Shown here: one piece after another, positions 7,932 through 17,106 of the stretch
Numbering within the stretch: the stretch's first letter is position 1
Layout: each line of letters starts with the position of its first letter
Assembly: GCA_031420415.1 (NCBI GenBank)
Contig: JANOMT010000039.1
Location: 1 to 64,000 of the forward strand
Direction of reading: 5' to 3'
Source of the DNA: JANYGA01 sp031420415
Lineage (GTDB): Bacteria > Vulcanimicrobiota > Vulcanimicrobiia > Vulcanimicrobiales > Vulcanimicrobiaceae
DNA: 64,000 bases
Position numbers and translations under genes: made by a program
Notes under the pieces: generated by a model
Told to the model about the DNA's origin: nothing
Database searches by the model: none
Seen by the model: the letters and a program-made list of their open reading frames with translations, nothing else

Positions 7932-9355
7932 TGGCAGGCACGCAAACGGTTCCAACCACAGAGCAAGCACCGAGAGCACCCGCAGACGCAGGCTCACCCG
8001 GCGGCGAAGCGCCGGCGCCGAATCTCGTTGAGCCGGAGCGTTCCGGCGGAAATCCCATAGCGCGCATCGCGGGGATCGGCGTCGGTGCGATCGTTTTGGT
8101 CCTCGCGATCGTCTTCGGGTTGCGCTATTTCGCATACGCATCTACGCACGAGACGACCGACGACGCGATGATCGATGCCGACGAAGTCCAGGTGACGAGC
8201 AAGATCGCCGAACGCGTTTCTCGGATCGTCGTCGATACGAATCAGCCCGTCCGCAAAGGTCAGCTCCTCGTCTTGCTCGATAATCGCGACGAAACCGATC
8301 GCGTCTTGCAAGCGAGTGCGGCCGTAGCGGCGCAACGCGCGCAAGCGCGCGCCGCGCAAGAAAACGTCTCGCTGGTGCGCGATACCCAAGTCGCACAAGA
8401 CGCGCAAGCGAACGGTGGTATCGCGCAAGCGCGTGCGTCCATCGATAGCGCCGCAAGTAGCGCGCAGTCGTCGGCGGGGCAGATTTCCGTCGACGCCGCA
8501 GGCGTCGAAGCCGCGCGCGCGCAGGTGCACGCAGCGCAAGACGCCCTGCCGGGGTCGCTCGCGAACGTACGGCGTACGCAAGCGGATCTCCGGCGCGTGG
8601 CTACGCTCGTTTCCACGGGTGATATCGCCGCGCAACAACTCGACGCCGCGCGTGCGACGTATGAGGGTGCGCGCTCCGCGTACTCCTCCGCGCAAGCGCA
8701 GGTCGCGACCGCGACGGCGAACCTCGCGCAAGCGCAACAGAAGCTCGACGCGCAACGCTTCGCCACTTCGAGCACGCAGGCGCTCGTCGGCGTGCAGCAG
8801 GCGCAGCTCCAAACAGCACGAGGTAAGTTTCTCGAGAGCAACGCATCGAGTCGCGTCGCCGCGCAACAGGCGCAGGCCGATGCTGCGCTTTCGCAGATCG
8901 TGTCGCTCGATGCGCAGCTCATCACCGCGCGCAACAACCTGGGCTACACGCGCATCGTCTCGCCGATCGACGGGTACGTCGGGCAGAAGGACGTGGAAGT
9001 CGGTCAAACGGTCTCGCCCGGCGCCCCGCTGATGACGCTCATCCCATCCTCGAATGTGTATGTGACGGCAAATTTTAAAGAAACGCAGATCGGGAAGATG
9101 CGTGTCGGTCAACCCGTCGATATCGGCATCGATGCCTATAAGGGCGTCGCATTCGAAGGCCACGTCGACAATCTCTCGCCCGCAGCGCAGAATAAGTTCA
9201 GTCTTATTCCCCCGGTAAACGCCACGGGCAACTTCGTGAAGGTCACGCAGCGCCTCCCCGTGCGCATCCTTTTCGATCGCGTCAAAGACGGCAAACTCTC
9301 GGATTACCATCTGCGTCCCGGCATGTCGGTCGAGACGTCGGTTCGCGTGAAGTAG
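7931..9355 (+). CDS. emrA: EmrA/HlyD-family membrane fusion protein
   Basis: Periplasmic adaptor of a tripartite efflux pump (474 aa). A Pro/Ala-rich cytoplasmic head is followed by one membrane helix (about residues 45-65, GVGAIVLVLAIVFGLRYF), the barrel-sandwich half DAMIDADEVQVTSKI, a long Ala/Gln-rich coiled coil, and the second half GYTRIVSPIDGYVGQKDVEV. VYVTANFKETQIGKMRVGQP is characteristic of EmrA. The ATG at 7931 overlaps the tetR stop by 1 base. A longer reading from 7619 is only the out-of-frame overlap with tetR. Confidence 0.93.
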   Translation: MAGTQTVPTTEQAPRAPADAGSPGGEAPAPNLVEPERSGGNPIARIAGIGVGAIVLVLAIVFGLRYFAYASTHETTDDAMIDADEVQVTSKIAERVSRIVVDTNQPVRKGQLLVLLDNRDETDRVLQASAAVAAQRAQARAAQENVSLVRDTQVAQDAQANGGIAQARASIDSAASSAQSSAGQISVDAAGVEAARAQVHAAQDALPGSLANVRRTQADLRRVATLVSTGDIAAQQLDAARATYEGARSAYSSAQAQVATATANLAQAQQKLDAQRFATSSTQALVGVQQAQLQTARGKFLESNASSRVAAQQAQADAALSQIVSLDAQLITARNNLGYTRIVSPIDGYVGQKDVEVGQTVSPGAPLMTLIPSSNVYVTANFKETQIGKMRVGQPVDIGIDAYKGVAFEGHVDNLSPAAQNKFSLIPPVNATGNFVKVTQRLPVRILFDRVKDGKLSDYHLRPGMSVETSVRVK

Positions 9356-9362
9356 GCTTCGC

Positions 9363-10958
9363 ATGGCATCGCTCGTGGCGGGCGCGGGCACCGGTACGCG
9401 ACCGCACTCCGCCACGTCCGATGACGCACCGCGAAATGTCATCGAGTACGGCATGCGTCGTACGCTGATCACGATCGGCATCGTCCTCGCGACGCTGCTC
9501 GAGATCGTCGACGTCACGATCGTCAACGTCGCGCTCCCGAATATCCAGGGTAATTTCGGCGCGGGCATCGATCAAGCGGCGTGGATCGGTACGGGTTACA
9601 TCATCGCCAACGTCATCGTCATCCCGATCACACCGTGGTTGCAACAGCGCTTCGGTCGGCGCCAATATTACGCGGCCTCGATCGTCATCTTCACCGTCGC
9701 CTCGATGATGTGCGGCCTCTCGCAATCACTCGAGCAGCTGATCTTTTGGCGCATCGTTCAGGGGCTGGGTGGCGGCGGGCTCATCTCGACGTCTCAGGCG
9801 ATCTTACGCGAGACGTACCCGGCGAGCGAACAGGGCAAAGCCATGGGTATTTTTTCCGTCGGCGTCATCCTCGGCCCGACACTCGGCCCCACGCTCGGGG
9901 GAATCATCACGGATCAATCGTCGTGGCGCTACGCGTTCTTTCTCAATCTGGTGCCCGGGATCGTGGCGTTCGCGATCGTCGTGCTCATGTTGCGCAATCC
10001 CGATCGGCCGAAAAAATTGCCGCTGGATTACGTGGGCCTCGGCCTCCTCGCAATCGGCATCGGCTCGTTGCAGTACGTTCTCGATCAAGGGCAGCAAAAA
10101 GATTGGTTCGACGACGGTTCGATCGTCGCGTGCAGTATCGCGGCCGTCGTCGGGCTCGTCACGTTTCTGGTTTGGGAGCTGCGCTCGAAGCGGCCGATCG
10201 TCAATCTTTCGGTGCTGAAGTATCGCTCGGTTGCGGCGGGGAGCGTGCTCGGGATGGTGCTCGGCGTGAGCCTCTATGGCAGCGTGCTGATCATCCCGCA
10301 ATACGTGCAAGGGTCGCTCGGATTTACGGCCACGCTCTCGGGTGAGGTATTGCTCTTCCGCGCGGTCTTCATCATGTTACTCACCCCGTTTGCAGCCGCG
10401 CTCGTATCGCGCAACAAGGTCGATTCGCGCTGGCTCGTCGCGAGCGGTTTCACGTGCATCGGCATCTCGAATTTTATGCTCGCCAACATCACGACCGCGC
10501 AGACCGACTTTTGGACGTTCTTCGGCTCGCTCGCCCTCAGCGGCGTCGGTCTCGCGCAGATATTCGTGCCCCTCACGGTTTCCGTGCTCGGCTCCGTCGA
10601 GCCGCGGGATATTCCCGCTGCCTCCGCGTTCTTCAATCTCGCGCGGCAAGTCGGCGGCAGCATCGCAATCGCGTTGCTCGTGACGGTACTCGCGCGTCAG
10701 AACGCGACGCATCACACGGAACTCGCCTCGCAAATTCGCCTCGGGCGCGGCGTCGTTTCCACGTACCTCGAACGAAACGGCGGCAGCGCTTCGATGCTCG
10801 CGCGCGGCTCGCTCAATCGGCTCGTCACGCAACAGGCCGTCATCATGTCCTTCGCGGATACGGCGCGCCTCGTGGGGGCGATCTCGCTCCTACTCGCGCC
10901 GCTCGCCTTCATCTTACGTCGATCCCAAGCGCCCGCTTTGCCGGCCGCGCACGATTAA
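9363..10958 (+). CDS. emrB: DHA2-family MFS multidrug transporter (EmrB type)
   Basis: Inner-membrane drug:proton antiporter, 531 aa with about 14 transmembrane segments. Diagnostic stretches are LLEIVDVTIVNVALPNIQG in helix 1, GRRQYYAASIVIF after helix 2, and GVILGPTLGPTLGGIITDQ as motif C of antiporters. It follows emrA by 7 bases and precedes the TolC-type gene, completing an EmrAB-TolC style pump. ATG 9363 adds about 25 non-conserved residues before RRTLITIGIV; a start nearer position 9453 (ATG of GMRRTL) is possible. Confidence 0.93.
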   Translation: MASLVAGAGTGTRPHSATSDDAPRNVIEYGMRRTLITIGIVLATLLEIVDVTIVNVALPNIQGNFGAGIDQAAWIGTGYIIANVIVIPITPWLQQRFGRRQYYAASIVIFTVASMMCGLSQSLEQLIFWRIVQGLGGGGLISTSQAILRETYPASEQGKAMGIFSVGVILGPTLGPTLGGIITDQSSWRYAFFLNLVPGIVAFAIVVLMLRNPDRPKKLPLDYVGLGLLAIGIGSLQYVLDQGQQKDWFDDGSIVACSIAAVVGLVTFLVWELRSKRPIVNLSVLKYRSVAAGSVLGMVLGVSLYGSVLIIPQYVQGSLGFTATLSGEVLLFRAVFIMLLTPFAAALVSRNKVDSRWLVASGFTCIGISNFMLANITTAQTDFWTFFGSLALSGVGLAQIFVPLTVSVLGSVEPRDIPAASAFFNLARQVGGSIAIALLVTVLARQNATHHTELASQIRLGRGVVSTYLERNGGSASMLARGSLNRLVTQQAVIMSFADTARLVGAISLLLAPLAFILRRSQAPALPAAHD

Positions 10959-10970
10959 GGAGACTCCCCG

Positions 10971-12818
10971 GTGCTCAGCTTTATGATCGCGACGCTCGTG
11001 ACGGCCGCTTCGCCGCTGCCCACGGCGTCGCCGATGCCGATCGCGACCGCGCGTCCTACGATCGTGATCGGCGGGAGCGCCGGCCTCGTCTTGCCCGCGG
11101 TGCCCGCATTCCAACCCGCGCCGCGCGATCCGTCGCTCCCGCGCCCGAGCGGCGATATCGTCGGAAACGATGGGCCCTTCGTCGGTCTCGCGCTCGACGC
11201 GGCGATCGGCATGGCGCTCGCTCGCAATCCCGACCTTGCGGTCTCGCAATCGTCGCGTCGCGTCGCATCGTTTCAGATCGTCGCCGCGACCGGCGCGTAC
11301 GATCTGCGGCTCGAAGTCCAGCCGTCCTACGCGAATGCGCGCTCGCCGTCGGTGTCGACATTCCAAGCGGGGCCCGACGGGTCGCCCTTACGCACCTCGA
11401 CGCTCGGCGCGAGTGCGAGTATCTCCGGATTGACCGAGCACGGCGGTCGCTTCTCGGCGACGACGAGCCTCGCGCGCGCGAAGAACGATTCGACCGTTAA
11501 TAGTTACGATCCGTACTATGCGACGGCGCTCGGAATCTCGTTCACGCAACCGCTCGCGCGCGGTCGCGCGATAGACGACGCGCGGCGTGGGATCGCACTC
11601 GCCAAGATCAACGCCGATCTCGCCGACGATACGGCGCTCCTGACTGCGTCGAACGTCGTGAACGAAACGGTCATCGCGTACGATAACCTCGTCGCCGCGT
11701 GGAAGAACGTCGCGATCCAAGAAGATGCGCTCCGCCAAGCGCGCGCGCAATCGGAATCCAACGCACGACTCGTGCGCGGCGGCGTGGCGGCGCGCGTCGA
11801 CGTCGTGGAATCGGACACGCAAGTTGCCGAATTTCAAGAAAACGTGTACGCGGCGATTGCGAATGTCGCGAGCTTGCAAAATTCGCTTAAGTCCTCGATC
11901 TTAGGCGATCCGGGCGATCCTATTTGGACGGCCAACCTCGTGCCGACCACGCCGCTCGCGCCGCTCGTTCCCGAGCCCGCGCTCGCCGATGTCGTGACGA
12001 AGGCGCTGACGTCTCGGCCCGAAGTCGGCCGACTCCGCGAAAATATTCGCGCGCAGAACGTCAACGTCGCCTATGCGGACGATCAGCGCAAACCGCAGAT
12101 CGATCTCAACGTCGGTGTCACGGAAAACGGCTTTGCCGGTCGCGCGACGCCACCAACCAATAACCCCTTCGTCGTCTCTACCGCGACGCAAGTCGGCGAG
12201 ATCGACGCGCTGATCGCGCGTGCGAACGCGAGCGCACCGCCCGGTACGACGCCGCTCGTGCCGATCGGCGCCGGGCTCGGATCGCCGCTCTTTCCGGGCT
12301 CGACGGGTGGGATCGGGGCATCGTACAAGTCGCTCTTTGCGGGCACGTATCCGCAATATTCGGTCGGAGCGACGATCGCGTTTCCACTACGTAATCGCAC
12401 GGCGGGCGCGACGTATCGAGCGGAAGTCGAACGCCGCCAATCGCTCCTCGCCCAAGAGGTCGGTCTGATCCAACGCGTGCAACTCGAAGCGCGTAACGCG
12501 ATCCAAGGGTACCGCTCGTCGCGCGCGCGCCTTAGCGCGGCGACGGCCGCGCGCACGGCCGCCGAGATCGTCGCCGCGAGCGAAGCGCGGAAGTTCCGCG
12601 CGGGCCAATCCACGACGTTCCTCGTGCTCCAGCGTCAAGTCGCGGTCGCCAATCAACGCGGACGCGAACTCCAAGGGCAGAGCGACGTGCAAAAATCGCT
12701 CGTCGAACTCGATCGTGTAACGGGTGCGATCTTGGCGAACAACGGCGTCGACGTGCGAAAGATCGGCTCGGCATCGCTCGGGACGGTGCCGGATCTGCTC
12801 GCGCCCGCGAAGCGCTAA
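10971..12818 (+). CDS. tolC: TolC-family outer-membrane efflux protein
   Basis: Outer-membrane channel of the efflux system (615 aa). GTG 10971 follows AAGGAGACTCCCC. A signal-like hydrophobic start is followed by a Pro/Ala-rich linker, then two OEP repeats: LDAAIGMALARNPDLAVSQ near residue 75, and the second repeat with QYSVGATIAFPLRNRTAG and long Ala-rich helices. LRQARAQSESNARLVRGGVA and SEARKFRAGQSTTFLVLQRQ are the coiled-coil hairpins. It is longer than E. coli TolC because of inserts between the repeats. Its stop overlaps the convergent pgl stop by 3 bases. This gene is the best evidence for an outer membrane. Confidence 0.9.
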   Translation: MLSFMIATLVTAASPLPTASPMPIATARPTIVIGGSAGLVLPAVPAFQPAPRDPSLPRPSGDIVGNDGPFVGLALDAAIGMALARNPDLAVSQSSRRVASFQIVAATGAYDLRLEVQPSYANARSPSVSTFQAGPDGSPLRTSTLGASASISGLTEHGGRFSATTSLARAKNDSTVNSYDPYYATALGISFTQPLARGRAIDDARRGIALAKINADLADDTALLTASNVVNETVIAYDNLVAAWKNVAIQEDALRQARAQSESNARLVRGGVAARVDVVESDTQVAEFQENVYAAIANVASLQNSLKSSILGDPGDPIWTANLVPTTPLAPLVPEPALADVVTKALTSRPEVGRLRENIRAQNVNVAYADDQRKPQIDLNVGVTENGFAGRATPPTNNPFVVSTATQVGEIDALIARANASAPPGTTPLVPIGAGLGSPLFPGSTGGIGASYKSLFAGTYPQYSVGATIAFPLRNRTAGATYRAEVERRQSLLAQEVGLIQRVQLEARNAIQGYRSSRARLSAATAARTAAEIVAASEARKFRAGQSTTFLVLQRQVAVANQRGRELQGQSDVQKSLVELDRVTGAILANNGVDVRKIGSASLGTVPDLLAPAKR

Positions 12819-13561
12819 TCGCGTCGCGCGAGTCGTGATGCGGCGGCGCGATCGACGATGAAGTCGAGCGTGCCGTTACGTGGAGCGAGAACCGCGATCG
12901 GATAGCGCATCGGATCGCTCGGGCCGTCGAAGATGGCGTGGAGCGCCTGTGCTTTTGCGTACCCCGCGGTTACGACGACGATGGCGCGTGCGGCGTTGAT
13001 GACGAAGGGCGTGAGCGTGAGCCGGTGGGTCGCAAAGGTCGCGACGTACGGCGCACGGACGAGCAGCGCGTCGCCCGTGTGTGGATCGGCGCCGGGAAAG
13101 AGTGAGGCGGTATGGCCGTCCGGCCCCATGCCCAGCAGCACGAGATCGAAGATCGGCGAGCCGTCGGATGTGTGTTCGAGCGTCGCGCGCAAAACGTCGG
13201 CGTAGGCGCGGGCGGCACTCGCGGGTTCGTCCTCGCCACGCATGCGAAAGACGTTCGCAATGGCTATGCCGAGCGGTGCGAAAAGCGCGTCGTGTGCCGT
13301 GCGATAATTCGATTGTTCGTCGGTCGGTTGGACGCAGCGTTCGTCTCCGAAAAAGAAGCGCACGCGCGACCAATCGAGCGCATCCGCATATTCCGCTGCA
13401 AGCAGGGCATACGTTGCCTTCGGCGTGCTTCCGCCGGCGAGTGCGAGCGCGAAGACCTCGCGTGCGGCGAGCGCGCGACGGGCGTCGGCAACGATGCGGT
13501 TCGCGAGCTCGCGCGCGAGCGTCGCCTCGTCCTCGACGATGTGGAGATCGCGCGTTGCCAT
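12815..13561 (-). CDS. pgl: 6-phosphogluconolactonase
   Basis: Hydrolyses 6-phosphogluconolactone to 6-phosphogluconate, step two of the oxidative pentose phosphate pathway (248 aa, DevB/NagB-like fold). FALALAGGSTPKATYALLA is the phosphate-binding start. RVRFFFGDERCVQPTDEQSNY and LGMGPDGHTASLFPG contain the conserved catalytic region (DGHTASLFP with the active His). It is last in the minus-strand tkt-tal/pgi-gnd-zwf-opcA-pgl operon. Confidence 0.95.
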   Translation of the reverse strand: MATRDLHIVEDEATLARELANRIVADARRALAAREVFALALAGGSTPKATYALLAAEYADALDWSRVRFFFGDERCVQPTDEQSNYRTAHDALFAPLGIAIANVFRMRGEDEPASAARAYADVLRATLEHTSDGSPIFDLVLLGMGPDGHTASLFPGADPHTGDALLVRAPYVATFATHRLTLTPFVINAARAIVVVTAGYAKAQALHAIFDGPSDPMRYPIAVLAPRNGTLDFIVDRAAASRLARRD

Positions 13562-13567
13562 CGGAGC

Positions 13568-14590
13568 TTAGCCGAGCAACTGACCGACGGTTTCGAGTGA
13601 CGTTTCGAAGATCGACTCGCGCGCGTTTTCGAGGATCGCGCGTTCGATGAGCGTCGTGTTTTCGATGTTCTGCAACGGGACGCAACCGAGGTTTTTAGCG
13701 TTGCGACCCTCGACGGTGAGGCACACGACGCCCGAGTCATCGTCCGAGAGCGCCGCCCGGTACGTCGAGTTCGGCGCGTGGAGTACGACGCTCGACACGC
13801 GGCGCTGATCGCCTTTGGCGATCTTGGCAAACCGCACGACACCACCACGGCGATCGCGGAACGCATCGCGCGCGGTCGCATTCCACGAAAGCCGACTTCC
13901 GAGCCAGCCCGCAAGATAGAACGCCTCGGCATCGCTGCCGCTTTCGATATCGAGTCCCGTCAACGAGAAGATGTCGTCGCGAAGAGCCGGGTCGTCGAAA
14001 AATTGCGCGATCATCTCTTGCCATGGCGCGAGACGCATGAAGGCGAGATCGTGAAGGACGATGCTCGGTGCGGATTCGTGAAAACGATAGAGATCGCGAA
14101 TCGTCTCGGCGTCGCGCGCTTTTCCCGATGAGTCGACGAGGATCGTGGTTGCGACCGCCGCGAGGCCTGCGAACGTCCGGCTCGCGCGAACACGCGCGCC
14201 GCTCCACCACAGGACGGTCGCGATATCGGGAACCGAGAGTTCTCGCGTGAGGCTGACGATCGCGGCGTGATCGAGTTCGCTCACGCCGATATCGACGCGT
14301 TCGTCCACGACGGTCGAGTCTCCGATCTCGCGCGCGGTCGTCGCGACGTCGACGCCCCGAATCGCCTGCGTGGAATCGAGGACGATGAGGCGCGAAGGAT
14401 GCTTTCCCGCGATGATTGCCGCGCGTTCGAGAACCCACGAACGATGTTGTGGATCGTCGACGAAGACGACGAAGTTCATCGTCGCTCCCCGAGCGCACGA
14501 GGCTCGCCCCTCGTTCGTCTCCTGGCGCGAGCGCCGGAGTTGCTCGAGAATCGTGCCGATCTCGTTTGTGGAATCGATGTGCGTCATCAT
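13568..14590 (-). CDS. opcA: Glucose-6-phosphate dehydrogenase assembly protein OpcA
   Basis: Redox-dependent activator and assembly factor of glucose-6-phosphate dehydrogenase, known from Cyanobacteria and Actinobacteria. 340 aa from ATG 14590, whose A overlaps the zwf stop (TGATG). NFVVFVDDPQHRSWVLERA and HPSRLIVLDSTQ form the N-terminal domain. LPWQE-type signals appear as RLAPWQEMIAQFFDDP near the middle and AGWLGSRL after it. Position directly behind zwf is the usual one for opcA. An upstream extension to 14731 is antisense-like shadow within zwf. Confidence 0.88.
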   Translation of the reverse strand: MMTHIDSTNEIGTILEQLRRSRQETNEGRASCARGATMNFVVFVDDPQHRSWVLERAAIIAGKHPSRLIVLDSTQAIRGVDVATTAREIGDSTVVDERVDIGVSELDHAAIVSLTRELSVPDIATVLWWSGARVRASRTFAGLAAVATTILVDSSGKARDAETIRDLYRFHESAPSIVLHDLAFMRLAPWQEMIAQFFDDPALRDDIFSLTGLDIESGSDAEAFYLAGWLGSRLSWNATARDAFRDRRGGVVRFAKIAKGDQRRVSSVVLHAPNSTYRAALSDDDSGVVCLTVEGRNAKNLGCVPLQNIENTTLIERAILENARESIFETSLETVGQLLG

Positions 14591-16161
14591 CAGATTCGCC
14601 GCCACTCGCGGCCGTCGGCGACCAAGAGGGCATCGGCGTTTTGTGGGCCCTGACTGCCAGCGAGATAATTCGGAAAATCGATCGTGCGCGCCTCGCTCCA
14701 ACGCTCCATCACGGGCACGACTGCAAGCCACGCTTGCTCCACCGCATCCCAGCGTGTGAAGAGCGTCGCGTCGCCGCGCAGGGCATCGCCGATGAGTCGT
14801 TCGTACGCGGGCGCCGACGTCACACCGAATCCCGTGCCGTAATTAAAATCCATCGTGACGCCGCGAATGTGCATCTTGGGCCCGGGAACTTTGGCATTGA
14901 AGCGAATCGAAACGCCTTCGTCGGGCTGGATTTTCATGACGAGCGTATTATTCTCGATCTGATCGCCCGACTCGCCAAAGATCCGATGCGGCAAGCCGCG
15001 GAAGGTCACCGCGATCTCCGAATGCTTGTGTGCGAGACGCTTGCCGCTCCGCAAGTAGAACGGCACGTCGGCCCAACGCCAGTTATCGATATGAAATTTT
15101 ACGCACGCGTACGTCTCGGTCGTCGATTGCGGATCGACGCTCGGCTCTTCGCGATAGCCAGGCACCGGTTTGCCCTCGATGAGCCCGGGCCCGTATTGCC
15201 CGCGTGCCGTAAACTTCGCGACGTCTTCGGCCTTGATCGGTCGCAGCGCCGAAAGTACTTTGAATTTTTCATCGCGGACGTGGTCTGCGGCGGGTGAGAT
15301 CGGTGGTTCCATCGCCACGAGCGCGAGCATATTGATCACGTGATTTTGGATCATATCTTTGAGCGCACCCGCGCTTTCGTAGTAGCCGCCGCGGCCTTCG
15401 ACGCCGACGGTCTCGGCCGCCGTGATCTGGATGTTGTCGACGTACCGCCGATTCCAGATCGGCTCGAACATGACGTTTGCGAAACGTAGCGCCATGATAT
15501 CTTGCACGGACTCTTTGCCGAGATAGTGATCGATCCGATAGACCGTCTTCTCACGAAAGACTTTCGAAACTTCGAGCTGCAACGCGCGCGCCGATTCGAG
15601 ATCGGTGCCGAAGGGCTTCTCGATGATGATGCGCGACCAACCCTTGGTCTGATCTTTGGGTCCGAGCCCGGCGGCAGCGAGCTGCTGGATGATGGAGGCA
15701 AAGACGCTCGGCGGTGTCGAGAGATAGTAGAGCCGATTACCTTGCGTGCCGAAGTTTTCGTCGTTCTCCTCGAGTTGCGCGCGCAACGCCTTGAACGCTT
15801 CGACGTCATCGAAGGAACCTTGCACGTAGTGGAGCCGGTTTGCGAAATCCGTCCACAGCGGGTCTTTGGTCGGACCCGTCCGCGAGAACGTATCGATCGA
15901 CGACTTCATCTCTTCGCGAAAGTCGTAGTGCGATTTTGGCGAACGCGAGAATCCGACGATGCCGAAGTTCGTCGGAAGGATATCACTGAGCCGCAGGTTG
16001 TAGACCGCCGGCATCAACATGCGTTTCGTAAGATCGCCACTGGCGCCGAAAAAGACGATGTTGCACGGATCGGTGATCCGATTGGAATCGAGCCCGGCGC
16101 GGAGCGGATTGACCGAGGAAGTCGATCCGTTCGAGCGTTCCACGGTTTGCAGATCGCTCAT
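14590..16161 (-). CDS. zwf: Glucose-6-phosphate 1-dehydrogenase
   Basis: Oxidises glucose 6-phosphate to 6-phosphogluconolactone with NAD(P)+ (523 aa, standard length). The Rossmann motif is VFFGASGDLTKRML near residue 34. The substrate-binding and catalytic signature is RIDHYLGKESVQDI. GRGGYYESAGALKDMIQNH follows. PLRG-type C-terminal anion-binding residues are not tested here. It is coupled to opcA (1-base overlap) and gnd (4-base overlap), so zwf, opcA and gnd are very probably co-translated. Confidence 0.97.
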   Translation of the reverse strand: MSDLQTVERSNGSTSSVNPLRAGLDSNRITDPCNIVFFGASGDLTKRMLMPAVYNLRLSDILPTNFGIVGFSRSPKSHYDFREEMKSSIDTFSRTGPTKDPLWTDFANRLHYVQGSFDDVEAFKALRAQLEENDENFGTQGNRLYYLSTPPSVFASIIQQLAAAGLGPKDQTKGWSRIIIEKPFGTDLESARALQLEVSKVFREKTVYRIDHYLGKESVQDIMALRFANVMFEPIWNRRYVDNIQITAAETVGVEGRGGYYESAGALKDMIQNHVINMLALVAMEPPISPAADHVRDEKFKVLSALRPIKAEDVAKFTARGQYGPGLIEGKPVPGYREEPSVDPQSTTETYACVKFHIDNWRWADVPFYLRSGKRLAHKHSEIAVTFRGLPHRIFGESGDQIENNTLVMKIQPDEGVSIRFNAKVPGPKMHIRGVTMDFNYGTGFGVTSAPAYERLIGDALRGDATLFTRWDAVEQAWLAVVPVMERWSEARTIDFPNYLAGSQGPQNADALLVADGREWRRI

Positions 16162-17075
16162 GATTTCGCTCCCGAAGCATCCTCACGTTTGACGGCGTGG
16201 CCTCCGAACTGATTGCGTAGCGCGGCGATCACTTTAGCGCTAAACGATTCGTCTTGGCGCGAGACGAACCGCGAGAGGAGCGACATCGTGATGACGGGAG
16301 CCGGAACGTTTTCGTCGATCGCGGCTTGCACCGTCCACCGGCCCTCGCCCGAATCTTCGACGAAGCCGCGGATATCGCCGAGCGTCGGATCTTCGCGAAA
16401 TGCGAGCTCCGCGAGTTCCAGGAGCCACGACCGCACGACGCTGCCCTGTAACCACAATTTCGAGAGCTGATGGAGGTCGTATTTAAATTCCGATTTCTCG
16501 AGAATCTCGAACCCCTCACCGTAGGCCGCGAGCATACCGTACTCGATGCCGTTGTGGATCATCTTCGAGAAGTGACCGGCGCCCGAAGGCCCGACGTGCG
16601 CGTACCCGTCAGGCGGCGCGAGCGTGAGAAAGATCGGCTCGCAGCGCCGCACTGCGGCCTCGTCGCCGCCCACCATCAAACAATAACCGTTTTTGAGGCC
16701 CCACACGCCGCCCGACGTGCCGGCATCGATGAACTCGACGCCCTTTTCTTTCGCGAGTGTCGCGCGGCGTTGCGAATCTCGAAAGTTCGAGTTCCCACCG
16801 TCGATGATCGCGTCACCCTGCGCGAGATGGTCGAGCAATTCGTGGATCGTCTTCTCCGTCGCGTCGCCGGAGGGAACCATAATCCAGACCGCGCGTGGCG
16901 GCGTGAGCTGCTTGACCAGATCGGCAAGTGATTCCGCGCCGTGTGCGCCCTCCGTTACGGCGCTAGCGACGGCTTGGGGACTGAAGTCGAAGACGACGAG
17001 ATCGTGCTTTCCGAGTAGCAATCGCGTCGTCATATTCGCGCCCATGCGGCCGAGGCCGATCATGCCGAGTTGCAC
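16158..17075 (-). CDS. gnd: 6-phosphogluconate dehydrogenase (decarboxylating), short form
   Basis: Converts 6-phosphogluconate to ribulose 5-phosphate and CO2. At 305 aa it is the short GntZ/YqeC-like type, rather than the 470-aa dimeric form; the short form often prefers NAD+. The cofactor motif is MIGLGRMGANM at the N-terminus. DAGTSGGVWGLKNGYCLMVGG and HVGPSGAGHFSKMIHNGIEY hold the substrate loop and catalytic Lys. The start is GTG 17075, with AAAGGA upstream. It overlaps zwf by 4 bases. Confidence 0.95.
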   Translation of the reverse strand: MQLGMIGLGRMGANMTTRLLLGKHDLVVFDFSPQAVASAVTEGAHGAESLADLVKQLTPPRAVWIMVPSGDATEKTIHELLDHLAQGDAIIDGGNSNFRDSQRRATLAKEKGVEFIDAGTSGGVWGLKNGYCLMVGGDEAAVRRCEPIFLTLAPPDGYAHVGPSGAGHFSKMIHNGIEYGMLAAYGEGFEILEKSEFKYDLHQLSKLWLQGSVVRSWLLELAELAFREDPTLGDIRGFVEDSGEGRWTVQAAIDENVPAPVITMSLLSRFVSRQDESFSAKVIAALRNQFGGHAVKREDASGAKS

Positions 17076-17106
17076 GGTTTTTTCCTTTGGATCATTAAAG
17101 AGTGAA